In this document: piece by piece, positions 35,312 through 43,922 of the stretch | Layout: each line of letters starts with the position of its first letter | How positions within the stretch are numbered: the stretch's first letter is position 1 | From: an uncultured Clostridium sp. | Lineage (GTDB): Bacteria; Bacillota; Clostridia; Peptostreptococcales; Peptostreptococcaceae | Assembly (NCBI GenBank): GCA_900557165.1 | Contig: USRS01000005.1 | Coordinates: 1 to 49,822 of the forward strand | Length of the DNA stretch: 49,822 bases | Direction: 5' to 3' | The notes under the pieces: model-generated | Seen by the model: only the letters and a program-made list of their open reading frames with translations | The model's database searches: none | What the model was told of the DNA's origin: nothing | Translations under genes and position numbers: made by a program

Positions 35312-35725
35312 TTGTCATATAAAGTATTGGGTAAATATTTGTCAGATTTAAATAGGTCTTTTATTAAGCACTCTGAAGTAAAATTATCAAAATATAATAT
35401 AACTCTTAATATGTGGCGTTGTATGATGTTGATAGATAATAATAAAAACTGTAATTTAAAGGATATAGCAAAGTTTTTAAATGTAGATAGTGCTATTGTT
35501 ACTAGAAATATAAAAAAACTCGAATTACTTAATTATGTTACAAAAGTAAAAAGAGATGACGACAATAGATTTTTCAGTTTATGTCTTACTGATAGTGGCA
35601 TGGATATTTTAAAATCTATAAATGATTATCAAGATTCATGGTATGATAAGATTTTGGAAGGTTTTGATAAGAAGGAGTCTGATGAGTTAATTTCTCTTAT
35701 GAAAAAACTTTGTGATAATATATAA
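35312..35725 (+). CDS. MarR-family transcriptional regulator
   Basis: A 137-residue winged-helix regulator: helix-turn-helix NCNLKDIAKFLNVDSAIVTR and NIKKLELLNYV, wing with KVKRDDDNRFFSLCLTDSG (basic-acidic beta hairpin typical of MarR), and helices at both ends for dimerisation. Starts at TTG after GAGGAATG. Second gene of the operon whose promoter carries two TTGA-TCAA inverted repeats, so autorepression is likely. No redox Cys pair is evident; ligand unknown. Confidence 0.92.
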   Translation: MSYKVLGKYLSDLNRSFIKHSEVKLSKYNITLNMWRCMMLIDNNKNCNLKDIAKFLNVDSAIVTRNIKKLELLNYVTKVKRDDDNRFFSLCLTDSGMDILKSINDYQDSWYDKILEGFDKKESDELISLMKKLCDNI

Positions 35726-35749
35726 GACGCAGCTAAACTGCGTCTTATA
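35721..35749 (+). terminator. Terminator of the marR operon
   Basis: A 12-bp stem (ATAAGACGCAG / CTGCGTCTTAT core) with loop CTAAA, overlapping the marR stop codon, followed by TTTATTAAT. Confidence 0.88.
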
Positions 35750-35779
35750 TTTATTAATAAATATATATTTACTTGGCAT

Positions 35780-35896
35780 TTATAATTTAATAATTGAAAC
35801 TTGAGAGTCTGATTTTTCTTGTACTATTTTGAAATCTTCTATATTATTCGGTATTACATCATGTTCTGCTTGGTGTCTAATTGAAGAATGCTTCAT
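35780..35896 (-). pseudogene. Short frame, probable gene remnant or very small protein
   Basis: A 38-residue frame beginning MKHSSIRHQAEHDVIP and ending SQVSIIKL, with a weak AAAGGCGAG upstream. It directly follows another open fragment on the same strand. Unrecognised. Both lie between the marR operon and the defence island. Confidence 0.35.
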
Positions 35897-35909
35897 AGAT
35901 TTCTCGCCT

Positions 35910-36054
35910 TTAAACTTTTCCAATTAAAGATTTAAGCTCTTCTGGTATTTGATTTTCATCTATATCCTCATATGCTTTTTCTTTTCTTCTCCCAAATATA
36001 CTTTTAAATGCGTTTATTAATCCCTTTTTATATTTCTTTACTGATATATTACTA
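35910..36054 (-). pseudogene. C-terminal fragment of an unknown gene
   Basis: An open frame without a start codon encodes VKKYKKGLINAFKSIFGRRK, then a stretch with EDIDENQIPEELKSLIGKV and a stop. Good coding character and lack of a start suggest the tail of a gene whose front was lost at the edge of the defence island. Confidence 0.4.
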
Positions 36055-36099
36055 AATTAACATAAAATGGATTTAATTGTTAACTTTTTATATTTTACT

Positions 36100-36131
36100 G
36101 TTCCTATGTGTTCCTTAGATTTCATAGGAAC
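36100..36131. repeat. Hairpin between gene remnants and the defence island
   Basis: Inverted repeat GTTCCTATG / CATAGGAAC with a 14-base loop just past the DUF2357 gene stop (36141). T-runs follow it only on the plus strand (AAATTTTTATT), so it is a doubtful terminator for the minus-strand operon. Confidence 0.45.
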
Positions 36132-36140
36132 AAATTTTTA

Positions 36141-38480
36141 TTAATTTAAACTTATATTCAGCAACCTATCTTCTAATTCATTGATTTTTACTAACTCATT
36201 ATTAACTCTAATGTCATTATTATAAACTTTAATATAATTTCCTTGAAACTTATATCCATCTTGATGTTTTTCTAAAGGAAGATTTTTATCATGACTGATT
36301 TTCTTTAAAATCTTATAAACTTCAATCTCTTTTCTATTAATAATACTCAATTCATGAATGGTTGTAGCATTTTTTAACAGATAAAGCGTAGTATACATTA
36401 CATTTCTAACTCCATACTCAACTGTAGAAATTTTAGATATTGGTTCAAACTCTTCTAAATCAAATCTAATATAAATACTTTTTTCTTTACCATTATCACA
36501 CTCTAACTCTATACAACTTCCTCTTTTATAAGTATAGCTATCTTTAATTTTAGCATAGTAGCAAATTCCACTATCTTTTCCAAACTTATTTTGAGGTTGA
36601 TAAAATGCTAAATATTCTACTCCCAATTTAACCTTTGAAAGACTTGATTTAGGAATATGGTAAAATCTATGTTCTCTATAAACATTTAAATGCTTCTCAT
36701 CTTTAACATTAACAATCATTACATTTTTATTTTTAAATTTATAATAATCTCCCTCTTCATCAAATATAGGATTATTATTTACTGCTTCTATATAAGACTC
36801 TCCTATGATTTTAGCAATCTGTTTTTTCATAAGTGAATTAGATCCGGGTAACATTGGAATAGCTCCTATGTTTACTCTTTCAATACTTTTATAAAATCTA
36901 TGTTCCTCAAATTTTTTCTCATCACTGCAAGGAAACATTACATAAGCTCCAAATGTACTATATTTAAAATATTCTTCTTTTTTATTTTCACTAACTATAG
37001 CATCCCTATATCTATGCATAACATTGATATCTTCTTCCATTGGGCCTATTTCTCCATTATTATCTATAAAAATTCTATATTTTGCATCAAATAAATAAAC
37101 CCTATCCTTAGTTTTATCACCTTTTAAACAAAGTACTGTATCGGGTCTTTGATTTGTAGTTGGAAGCCCATAATAAGCCTTGTTATACCAAAGTTCTAAC
37201 TTCTCCCCTAATTTATTCTCATAAATCAATTTAGACTGAGTATTTTGTAAAACTGATAATGTTAATCCATTAGAATTTACTTGAATAAAAGAAGAGTTCC
37301 TTGGAATATAACCTAATTCCTTTATGATAGAATTTATCTTTAGATAACACCAGATTTCATAAAGATTCCATAATTTTTTATTACTTATATTATATAAACC
37401 TTCACAAATATCTAACCCCTTTGATAACAAATTATAGTAATAATAAACTTCCTTATATCCACTTGCCATTTTAAATACTAACGTCATAGATTTTTTATTA
37501 TTTATATCACTAATATTACTGAAAAATCCCTTTAAGTGATGTTTTAATTTATTTTCATAATTAGATAAAACTTTATAGAATTCATTATCTTCATTCTTAG
37601 ATTTTTTTATGTTTTGTTTAACATCTTTGATTTTATTTAAAATTCTTTTAATCATATATTTTACATACTGATTTTCGTAAATATCTATAGTTGTATGCTT
37701 TCTTATTTCTACAACCTTTAATGATGAATTTTTTCTAAGATGTTTTATGGTCTCCTTAATAGCAATTCTTTTACTTTTATCTCTATCTTTCAAATTATAT
37801 TCACTTAAAACTCCATGTTTTGGATGCTTTTCTATACGTCTGATATATTTATCTAAACTTTCATAAATCTTATGAAGGATTGATATAAATTCAACTTCAG
37901 TTTGTCTTTCAACATCTATAATATTAACATTAGAAAAAGTCTTATTTACAAAATCAAATACTAAAGAAGTTACTTCTTCATTTATATCTTTTAAAATCTC
38001 ATTATAATCATCCATATAGTCTAACTTTGTTGGAAAGACTTGTATCGTAAATGTCAGAACATCTTCATTATTTTTTCTGATATAAAATGTAGAATAACCT
38101 ATATCACCATTAAATTTAAAAGCTCCATAAACACTTCTTCCTCTATAGGACATATTTTCTCTAATCTCTTTACTGTGATGATAAAGTTCATACTTGTCAT
38201 TTGTATTACTTTCCAAATACAAATCATAAATACCATCTTCAAAAAAACTAGGAACCATAAATGATGTATCGTTCTCTTCAAGTTCACCAAAACTATTAAT
38301 AGTATATTTTTTCAAGTCTGATAATCTTGTTTCTACTTTTATATGTCCACTAACATTCTTATTGTTATTTGTGGCATTATATTTCTTATTTTGAGTATTT
38401 CCTGATATATAAAGTGAAAAATCTGATGTGGAAATCTGCAAAATATCTTTTTTAATACCAGTAACTTGCATATCCATCAT
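36141..38480 (-). CDS. DUF2357 PD-(D/E)XK nuclease, McrC-like partner of McrB
   Basis: A 779-residue protein with a beta-rich N-terminal region, a long helical middle (about 160-370), and a nuclease core near residues 435-475 with RPDTVLC and then FDAKYRIFID, the Asp ... Asp-x-Lys of the PD-(D/E)XK fold, followed by a basic C-terminal domain. DUF2357 proteins are the nuclease partners of McrB-type GTPases in McrBC-like restriction. The start (ATG 38480, AAAGGGAT site) lies inside the end of the mcrB-like gene (29-bp overlap), so the two are translationally coupled. Expected to cut DNA when the partner ring translocates. Target modification unknown. Confidence 0.82.
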   Translation of the reverse strand: MMDMQVTGIKKDILQISTSDFSLYISGNTQNKKYNATNNNKNVSGHIKVETRLSDLKKYTINSFGELEENDTSFMVPSFFEDGIYDLYLESNTNDKYELYHHSKEIRENMSYRGRSVYGAFKFNGDIGYSTFYIRKNNEDVLTFTIQVFPTKLDYMDDYNEILKDINEEVTSLVFDFVNKTFSNVNIIDVERQTEVEFISILHKIYESLDKYIRRIEKHPKHGVLSEYNLKDRDKSKRIAIKETIKHLRKNSSLKVVEIRKHTTIDIYENQYVKYMIKRILNKIKDVKQNIKKSKNEDNEFYKVLSNYENKLKHHLKGFFSNISDINNKKSMTLVFKMASGYKEVYYYYNLLSKGLDICEGLYNISNKKLWNLYEIWCYLKINSIIKELGYIPRNSSFIQVNSNGLTLSVLQNTQSKLIYENKLGEKLELWYNKAYYGLPTTNQRPDTVLCLKGDKTKDRVYLFDAKYRIFIDNNGEIGPMEEDINVMHRYRDAIVSENKKEEYFKYSTFGAYVMFPCSDEKKFEEHRFYKSIERVNIGAIPMLPGSNSLMKKQIAKIIGESYIEAVNNNPIFDEEGDYYKFKNKNVMIVNVKDEKHLNVYREHRFYHIPKSSLSKVKLGVEYLAFYQPQNKFGKDSGICYYAKIKDSYTYKRGSCIELECDNGKEKSIYIRFDLEEFEPISKISTVEYGVRNVMYTTLYLLKNATTIHELSIINRKEIEVYKILKKISHDKNLPLEKHQDGYKFQGNYIKVYNNDIRVNNELVKINELEDRLLNISLN

Positions 38481-40434
38481 AATTATATCCCTTTAGCATA
38501 TATATTATTTTTTCAGCACTTTTTTTATATTTTATATCTTGAGAATTTAAAAATTGCTCTGCTTCTTCTATATCTGAATCATTTAAAATCTCTTTTTCAC
38601 AAACAAAATTAAATAAATTCACTAAAGTTTCTTTTACTGAATTTTCACTTCCACTTATTGTTGGCAAAACTTTTTGCATTATTTGATAATCAAAAGCTTC
38701 ATTTTCATCTATCAAATTAACTTTTTTGTTTTCAATCATATAGAATAGAATTTCATCTCTTACTCTATAAGCAAATTGTTTTTGAGATTTTTTTAGAATA
38801 TTGTTAATCTCTATAATTTTTTTATTTATTTCAATTGCATAATCTCTGTATTCATCTTCTATATCTATAGTTTTTAGATATGTAGATTTTAAGAAATCAT
38901 TATATACTTCTATATTTTCATCCAAGTTGCCTTCTTCTGAATTTTCACCAAATAAATTTTCTAAGTTTACTTCTGAAAACTCTATCGTATTGGCTCTGTC
39001 TAGCACCTTTCTGCTAAATTGAAATGTTGTATCATCCATATTTACAGTACCTACTATGTAAAGATTTTCTGGTAAAGATAAAGTCTCTTCTTCATCTATT
39101 TCACTATCATAGATTAGTTTATCTGTTACTATTTTATCGTCAACTTTTCTCCTACTTTCTATAACACTTAAATAGTCACTAAGATAGTACTCAACCCTTG
39201 CTAAATTCATCTCATCTAGACAAACAAAATAAGGCTTGTCCAAGTTTTGTGATGCTTCTTCTATAATTTGTGTTAGTTTTCCTTTTATAAACTTGCTTTC
39301 TAAGTTTTTATATCCTATTAATTCTGTACTATCATTCCAATCTGGTCTAACGCTTATCATATTAAATTGATTATTTTCAACAGTGGCCCCTAAACTTTCA
39401 GCAAATAGTCTTACTATTTTTGATTTTCCTGTACCACTTATTCCTGCTAATATTACAAATGGTTTTGTTTTTAGTGATAAATATAGGTTGGATATTAGTT
39501 CTTTATCATATTCATATCCTTGATTAGTTATATAGTTATAAATATGGTTTATTACTTCTTCTTGAGTTTTATCCATTACTTTTTTCTTTGAATCTATTTT
39601 TCCAACTTCATTTCCAAAATACTTATTTTCTAAAAACTCTACAGCTTCTTTATATAATTGAACAAAGTTAGAATCTGGTACATATTCTGATATTTCATTA
39701 CATAATCTATATGTTTCATTTACTTCATCTAATATAAAATACTCTTGTGGCAAGTATTTCATAGCTGTTTCCTTCATTTTGCTTATATACTTATTTTTAC
39801 CCCAAAATTCTAAATCTTTTATATCACTTAAGTCTTTCCTATGACTTGATATTGAATAGTATCTCTTTAACGAGTTGTAAATTTCATCATATGTTATATC
39901 ACTTCTTATTTTATCCCCATCTATAAAACATGATAATAAGGCTATTTTGTAACTACGATTCATTTTTTGTCTTCTTATCATTTCTATAAATCCATAAAAA
40001 ATATCTTTATTATTATCTCTAATTTTATATCCCAAATTTAATGATTCTATATATTCTACAAATACAGGAAAATTTGTATATTCCCATTCTGTCCAAACTC
40101 CAACTTGTACATTATCATTTTTATTGTTTTTGCATACTATAAACTCTGAATCCTTAGTTGGTAGATAACTTCTCTGCCTTGACTTAGTATTTCCTTTTTC
40201 GTCTTTTTCAGATTTATCTCTATAAGTAGATATTTTATCTTTTGTCTTTATTATTTCTCTTGTTTTTACATTTAAATTTTTAATATTGTTAAATAATTTT
40301 TCTAATTCTTCATACGTATAATTTAATTTTTCTACCATATGCTTAATAATATAATATGCAACTGAATTCTTTGGTGAATTATTATAAATTTCATTATCAT
40401 TATATAAAATATCAAATCTGTCTGCTTTACCCAT
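38452..40434 (-). CDS. mcrB: McrB-type AAA+ GTPase of a McrBC-like restriction module
   Basis: A 660-residue protein. The C-terminal AAA+ domain (about residues 325-560) has Walker A ILAGISGTGKSKIVRLF, Walker B YFVCLDEMNLARVEYYLSDY, and the sensor segment VGTVNMDDTTFQFSRKVLDR typical of McrB, which differs from other AAA+ proteins in using GTP. The N-terminal 300 residues hold a specificity domain of unknown kind that does not look like the EcoK McrB 5mC-reader as I know it. It overlaps the DUF2357 nuclease gene by 29 bp and lies 17 bp after the Sau3AI-type gene. AGGAGC site before ATG 40434. Confidence 0.88.
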   Translation of the reverse strand: MGKADRFDILYNDNEIYNNSPKNSVAYYIIKHMVEKLNYTYEELEKLFNNIKNLNVKTREIIKTKDKISTYRDKSEKDEKGNTKSRQRSYLPTKDSEFIVCKNNKNDNVQVGVWTEWEYTNFPVFVEYIESLNLGYKIRDNNKDIFYGFIEMIRRQKMNRSYKIALLSCFIDGDKIRSDITYDEIYNSLKRYYSISSHRKDLSDIKDLEFWGKNKYISKMKETAMKYLPQEYFILDEVNETYRLCNEISEYVPDSNFVQLYKEAVEFLENKYFGNEVGKIDSKKKVMDKTQEEVINHIYNYITNQGYEYDKELISNLYLSLKTKPFVILAGISGTGKSKIVRLFAESLGATVENNQFNMISVRPDWNDSTELIGYKNLESKFIKGKLTQIIEEASQNLDKPYFVCLDEMNLARVEYYLSDYLSVIESRRKVDDKIVTDKLIYDSEIDEEETLSLPENLYIVGTVNMDDTTFQFSRKVLDRANTIEFSEVNLENLFGENSEEGNLDENIEVYNDFLKSTYLKTIDIEDEYRDYAIEINKKIIEINNILKKSQKQFAYRVRDEILFYMIENKKVNLIDENEAFDYQIMQKVLPTISGSENSVKETLVNLFNFVCEKEILNDSDIEEAEQFLNSQDIKYKKSAEKIIYMLKGYNYDGYASYWY

Positions 40435-40451
40435 TATATTTGCTCCTATAT

Positions 40452-41819
40452 TTAATTATTAACTATATTTAATATATAATCTTTATCTAACCAAAAACAT
40501 TTCTTAACTAACTTTCTGCCATCTGGTAGCTCATATGTATCATCACTATTTATAGCATGAGGTCTTGTATGACATATACCATTAAATTTAGGTCCAGGTA
40601 AGTTATCATATGTTTTTCTACCCTTTATCTCTATCTTCACACCCTCTTTTATAACTCTAACTGTTTCTTCCCAAGTATCCTTAACATATGTATCTAACAC
40701 ACTTATCGGCATATTCCACAACTTAATTTTATCTAGCCTAAGAACATTATTTTCATCGTATCTGAAAACAACAAATAAATATTTCTGCTCTTCAAATAAA
40801 TTTCTTAAATTAGAGTTATACCAATCTTCTTTTATTATTTCTTTATATTTAAATGTAGGAAAAGACATATGCTCTTTAATCTTTCCATTTTTCTCTATTC
40901 TTATAGTTTTAAATTTAATATTAGCTTTGGAAAACTCTTCTATCTTATTTAAATCATTTGTAGTAAGACCTAGTATTCTACTTACAATCATTTGCACATA
41001 ATTTTTAGGTAATTTACCATTTTCAGCATAAATATCTACATTTAATTCTTTGCATATATCATCAATGCTTTTTCCATAAAATTTTTCAAACTTACATTCT
41101 AATAATTGTTCTATTGTCATTTTAGTACCTTTTAAGATACTGACTACTTCATCATCTTTAACTCCTAATCTTTTTCTAATCAAAGATGTCATATATGAAG
41201 ATTTTAGAGAATAAGCTCTTTGCATTGCTAATTCATTTGAAAAAGGTTGGATTCTTACAGAATTTCTGTTAACCCCTTTTGAACAAGCTGCTAAATAGTT
41301 TGTATCTCCTTCAGACAATTCGTGAGCTTTTCCTTCTTTGATTTTATTAACTATAGTATTCCAGTCATCTTTTATAACAACTAAATCTTCTTCTGAAAAT
41401 TCATATAACATTATATCCTTAACTACATAGTCCTTTTTATCTAACTCTTTTTTCCATTGATAAAATACTAATAAAAGTTTATTATTTTTCTGCCAAAACG
41501 AGCTTTCATAAAAATCTTTCTTATATTCTTCCATGTAATTTATAATATTTAAAACTAACCTTTCCTTTGCTGATATAGTTTTATTTTTATTCACTTTAAA
41601 AGGTGTTACTTTTAATTCAACACCTACATGAGAAAAGTCTGCTTCAGCTCTAGAATTTATATCATATCCAAAATAACTTTCTTCTACTACTTGACCTAAA
41701 TTACCTTTACCTCTGTTATCTCCTAATCTTTCATTTTTATCTATCTCACCAAAGGTTTTTCCTATCAAACCTTCTGCATATTCCATAATCGAATCTATTG
41801 ATTTTTCATTATAATTCAA
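40452..41819 (-). CDS. Sau3AI/MutH-family type II restriction endonuclease, probable GATC cutter
   Basis: Two halves: an N-terminal catalytic domain (about residues 15-200) with ADFSHVGVELKVTPF, holding the Asp ... Glu-x-Lys triad of MutH/Sau3AI, and SAKERLVLNIINY; then GKAHELSEGDTNYLAACSKG and RAYSLKSSYMTS, close to what I know of Staphylococcus Sau3AI. The C-terminal half is the allosteric DNA-binding domain of the same fold. Sau3AI cuts before GATC, blocked by C5 methylation of its cytosine, which fits the adjacent cytosine methyltransferase. Start: TTG 41819, seven bases after GGGGGA; ATG 41834 overlaps that site and has none of its own. Sequence specificity is inferred. Confidence 0.88.
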   Translation of the reverse strand: MNYNEKSIDSIMEYAEGLIGKTFGEIDKNERLGDNRGKGNLGQVVEESYFGYDINSRAEADFSHVGVELKVTPFKVNKNKTISAKERLVLNIINYMEEYKKDFYESSFWQKNNKLLLVFYQWKKELDKKDYVVKDIMLYEFSEEDLVVIKDDWNTIVNKIKEGKAHELSEGDTNYLAACSKGVNRNSVRIQPFSNELAMQRAYSLKSSYMTSLIRKRLGVKDDEVVSILKGTKMTIEQLLECKFEKFYGKSIDDICKELNVDIYAENGKLPKNYVQMIVSRILGLTTNDLNKIEEFSKANIKFKTIRIEKNGKIKEHMSFPTFKYKEIIKEDWYNSNLRNLFEEQKYLFVVFRYDENNVLRLDKIKLWNMPISVLDTYVKDTWEETVRVIKEGVKIEIKGRKTYDNLPGPKFNGICHTRPHAINSDDTYELPDGRKLVKKCFWLDKDYILNIVNN

Positions 41820-41903
41820 GTTTATATCCCCCATATTTTACAATAGTTTACATTATATATAATTATATCAAACATAACTTATTGAAAAAACTCACTTATT
41901 AAA

Positions 41904-41934
41904 AAAGGTACATGAATTTAAATCATGTACCTTT
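41904..41934 (-). terminator. Terminator after the methyltransferase gene
   Basis: Stem AAAGGTACATG / CATGTACCTTT plus one A-T pair, followed on the minus strand by TTTTTTAATA. It lies 12 bases past the methyltransferase stop, before the endonuclease gene, so endonuclease transcription would need read-through or its own promoter. Confidence 0.85.
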
Positions 41935-41946
41935 CAATTTATTTAT

Positions 41947-43494
41947 TTAACCTTTATCATCTACATTTTCTTTTTTATCAATTAATATATCATCAATTAA
42001 TTTACCAACAAATTTCAATGATCTTAAAGATTCTCCTATTTTTAATAATTCTTCTTTTGTATATAGTTCTTCAATTTTTGCTTTAATTTTTGAACTACCT
42101 TCATTATAAATTACATTATCTATATAATCTACTTTTTCTATTAACTGTAACGAATTATTAAAAATCTGTCTTATGTTGTTTGATAAATTAATACTTTCAT
42201 AATCATTTTTTAAATCCTTACTACTCAAACTTACAATAACATCTTCACAGTCTACTATATTTTTTATAGATTGGCCCATTTTTTCTATTAAGTTTACAAC
42301 TAAAGCATTCCCCATACAGAAATATCTAAATTTCTCTGGCATTCCACTATTCGTCCAGTTATCATCAAATCCATTTAATCTCTCTGCTTCAATAGGTGTT
42401 AATAATCTTAATCTTTTAGTTTGTGGATCTTCCACAACATGAGTACTTCTATTGACTGACGATTCACTTGTAAGCATTGTTCTTGCCGCTCTATCTATAG
42501 GATCTGGAAATGCTAAAGGACCTTCACTAAAAATATATTTATGACCAGTTTTACTTGTTCTTTCAATCTTTTTAGCACCTTTTAAATACTTCCATTTTTC
42601 TAGTTTTTCATCATCACCATCTAGATAGTATTTTTCATCTACATCTGATTCTAATATATCTCTTAATAAAGTAAATTTTTCATTATACAAAGGTTCCGTT
42701 TTCTCCGTATAAATTTTACCATTATTCATTACACCTGAGTTCCTAAATTCCATCTTGAATTTATCTGAAATATCAGCTATATCATCATATTCCATGACTA
42801 ATTCTTGTGAATCAATATTAATACTTTCTGTATCAAAAGTAATTTGTCCATCATAATCTTTATTTAGGTCAGATGATTGTATTGGAAATTGTTCTACAAA
42901 AAATCCATCTTTGTGTATCCAATTTCTTAAATTATTATTATCTATTTTAGTTGAGTATTTTGTATCATTTCTAAATGCAAATATAAATATTCTTCTTCTT
43001 CTTTGAGCAAATCCGTATTCAGCTGCATTTATAATTCTCCATTCAACTGAATATCCTAGTTCATTAAAACAAGCAAGCATAACCCCAAAATCTCTTCCTC
43101 TTTGACTAGATGGGGATTTTAATAATCTATCTACATTTTCAAGTAATACAAATCTTGGTCGTTTAGCTTCTAATATATCTCTAATTTGCCACCATAAAAC
43201 TCCCTTTTTACCTTGTATCCCTTGTGCTCCTGTTCTTGCAACCGAATAATCTTGGCAAGGAAATCCACCCACCAATAAATCATGATCTGGTATCTCTATT
43301 TTATCTATTTCTGATATATCTGAATTTATATGATTTTCTTTTCCAAAATGACTTACATAACAATCATATGCATGTTGTACCTTTTTTCCAGGCTCCCATT
43401 GATTTGCCCATACAAATTTATAATCATTTGATGAATTTTCTAGACCCAATCTGAATCCGCCAACCCCAGCGAATAATTCACATACTTTTATCAT
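41947..43494 (-). CDS. DNA (cytosine-5)-methyltransferase
   Basis: A type II 5mC methyltransferase of 515 residues. Conserved motifs appear in order: I (LFAGVGGFRLGL), IV with the catalytic Cys (VGGFPCQDYS), VI (LLENVDRLL), VIII (AQRRRRIFIFAFR), IX-X (RLLTPIEAERLNGFDD, then GNALVVNLIEKMG). The region between about 200 and 330 is the target recognition domain. It stands next to a Sau3AI-type endonuclease and probably protects GATC by methylating its C. The start is ATG 43494 (MIKVCELFAG) after AAAGGAGG; the frame to 43536 only adds residues without conservation. It is transcribed first and is separated from the endonuclease by a terminator, a common order for safe establishment. Confidence 0.93.
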   Translation of the reverse strand: MIKVCELFAGVGGFRLGLENSSNDYKFVWANQWEPGKKVQHAYDCYVSHFGKENHINSDISEIDKIEIPDHDLLVGGFPCQDYSVARTGAQGIQGKKGVLWWQIRDILEAKRPRFVLLENVDRLLKSPSSQRGRDFGVMLACFNELGYSVEWRIINAAEYGFAQRRRRIFIFAFRNDTKYSTKIDNNNLRNWIHKDGFFVEQFPIQSSDLNKDYDGQITFDTESINIDSQELVMEYDDIADISDKFKMEFRNSGVMNNGKIYTEKTEPLYNEKFTLLRDILESDVDEKYYLDGDDEKLEKWKYLKGAKKIERTSKTGHKYIFSEGPLAFPDPIDRAARTMLTSESSVNRSTHVVEDPQTKRLRLLTPIEAERLNGFDDNWTNSGMPEKFRYFCMGNALVVNLIEKMGQSIKNIVDCEDVIVSLSSKDLKNDYESINLSNNIRQIFNNSLQLIEKVDYIDNVIYNEGSSKIKAKIEELYTKEELLKIGESLRSLKFVGKLIDDILIDKKENVDDKG

Positions 43495-43542
43495 TTGTTG
43501 CCTCCTTTGTATAGACTTATCTTTCGTTTTTTGCATTCTTAT

Positions 43543-43571
43543 ATTATACTACAAATTTTAACCTTTGAAAA
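43543..43571 (-). promoter_or_regulatory. Probable promoter of the methyltransferase gene
   Basis: TATAAT at 43543-43548 and TTTTCA at 43566-43571 with a 17-bp spacer, about 50 bp before ATG 43494. The -10 is exact; the -35 matches four of six bases. Confidence 0.55.
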
Positions 43572-43699
43572 GATCAAACTCTATTTTACCCTAGTTATTT
43601 TTTGCAACTATTGTTATTAATATAAAATAAAATTATTGATAAATAGCTATCAAGTTAATCTGCTAATATTATTTTAAATCAATAATCTGACCTTCATTC

Positions 43700-43885
43700 T
43701 GATGCCACTTAAAGTATATAATACCGATGAAACTTTTTATACTTCAAATTCAGAAAGTGGATTTGATTTTGCTTATTTAAATAAATAATATCATCTCGTT
43801 CGACTTTGAAATTTATATTTTGGTAAAAGACCCTTACATAAGGATAATCATCATTGGTTTATATATAGATATAATAAAAAAGATG
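43700..43885 (+). pseudogene. Gene remnant between the Dpt and R-M modules
   Basis: Within the 386-bp gap, the plus strand shows two short out-of-phase coding-like stretches: MPLKVYNTDETFYTSNSESG (frame stops at about 43790), and FGKRPLHKDNHHWFIYRY with a stop near 43896. They read like pieces of one decayed gene. I do not recognise it. Nothing else is seen in the gap besides a terminator and a promoter. Confidence 0.35.
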
Positions 43886-43910
43886 ATACTTTATAAATAC
43901 AGTATCATCT
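43881..43910 (-). terminator. Terminator of the dptG-dptH operon
   Basis: Perfect 10-bp stem AGATGATACT / AGTATCATCT, 10-base loop, followed on the minus strand by TTTTTATTAT; 13 bases past the dptH stop. Confidence 0.88.
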
Positions 43911-43922
43911 TTCTATCTCTTA

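Noticed and set aside
36100..36131. Strong terminator for the defence operon
   Set aside because: No T-tract follows the hairpin on the minus strand.
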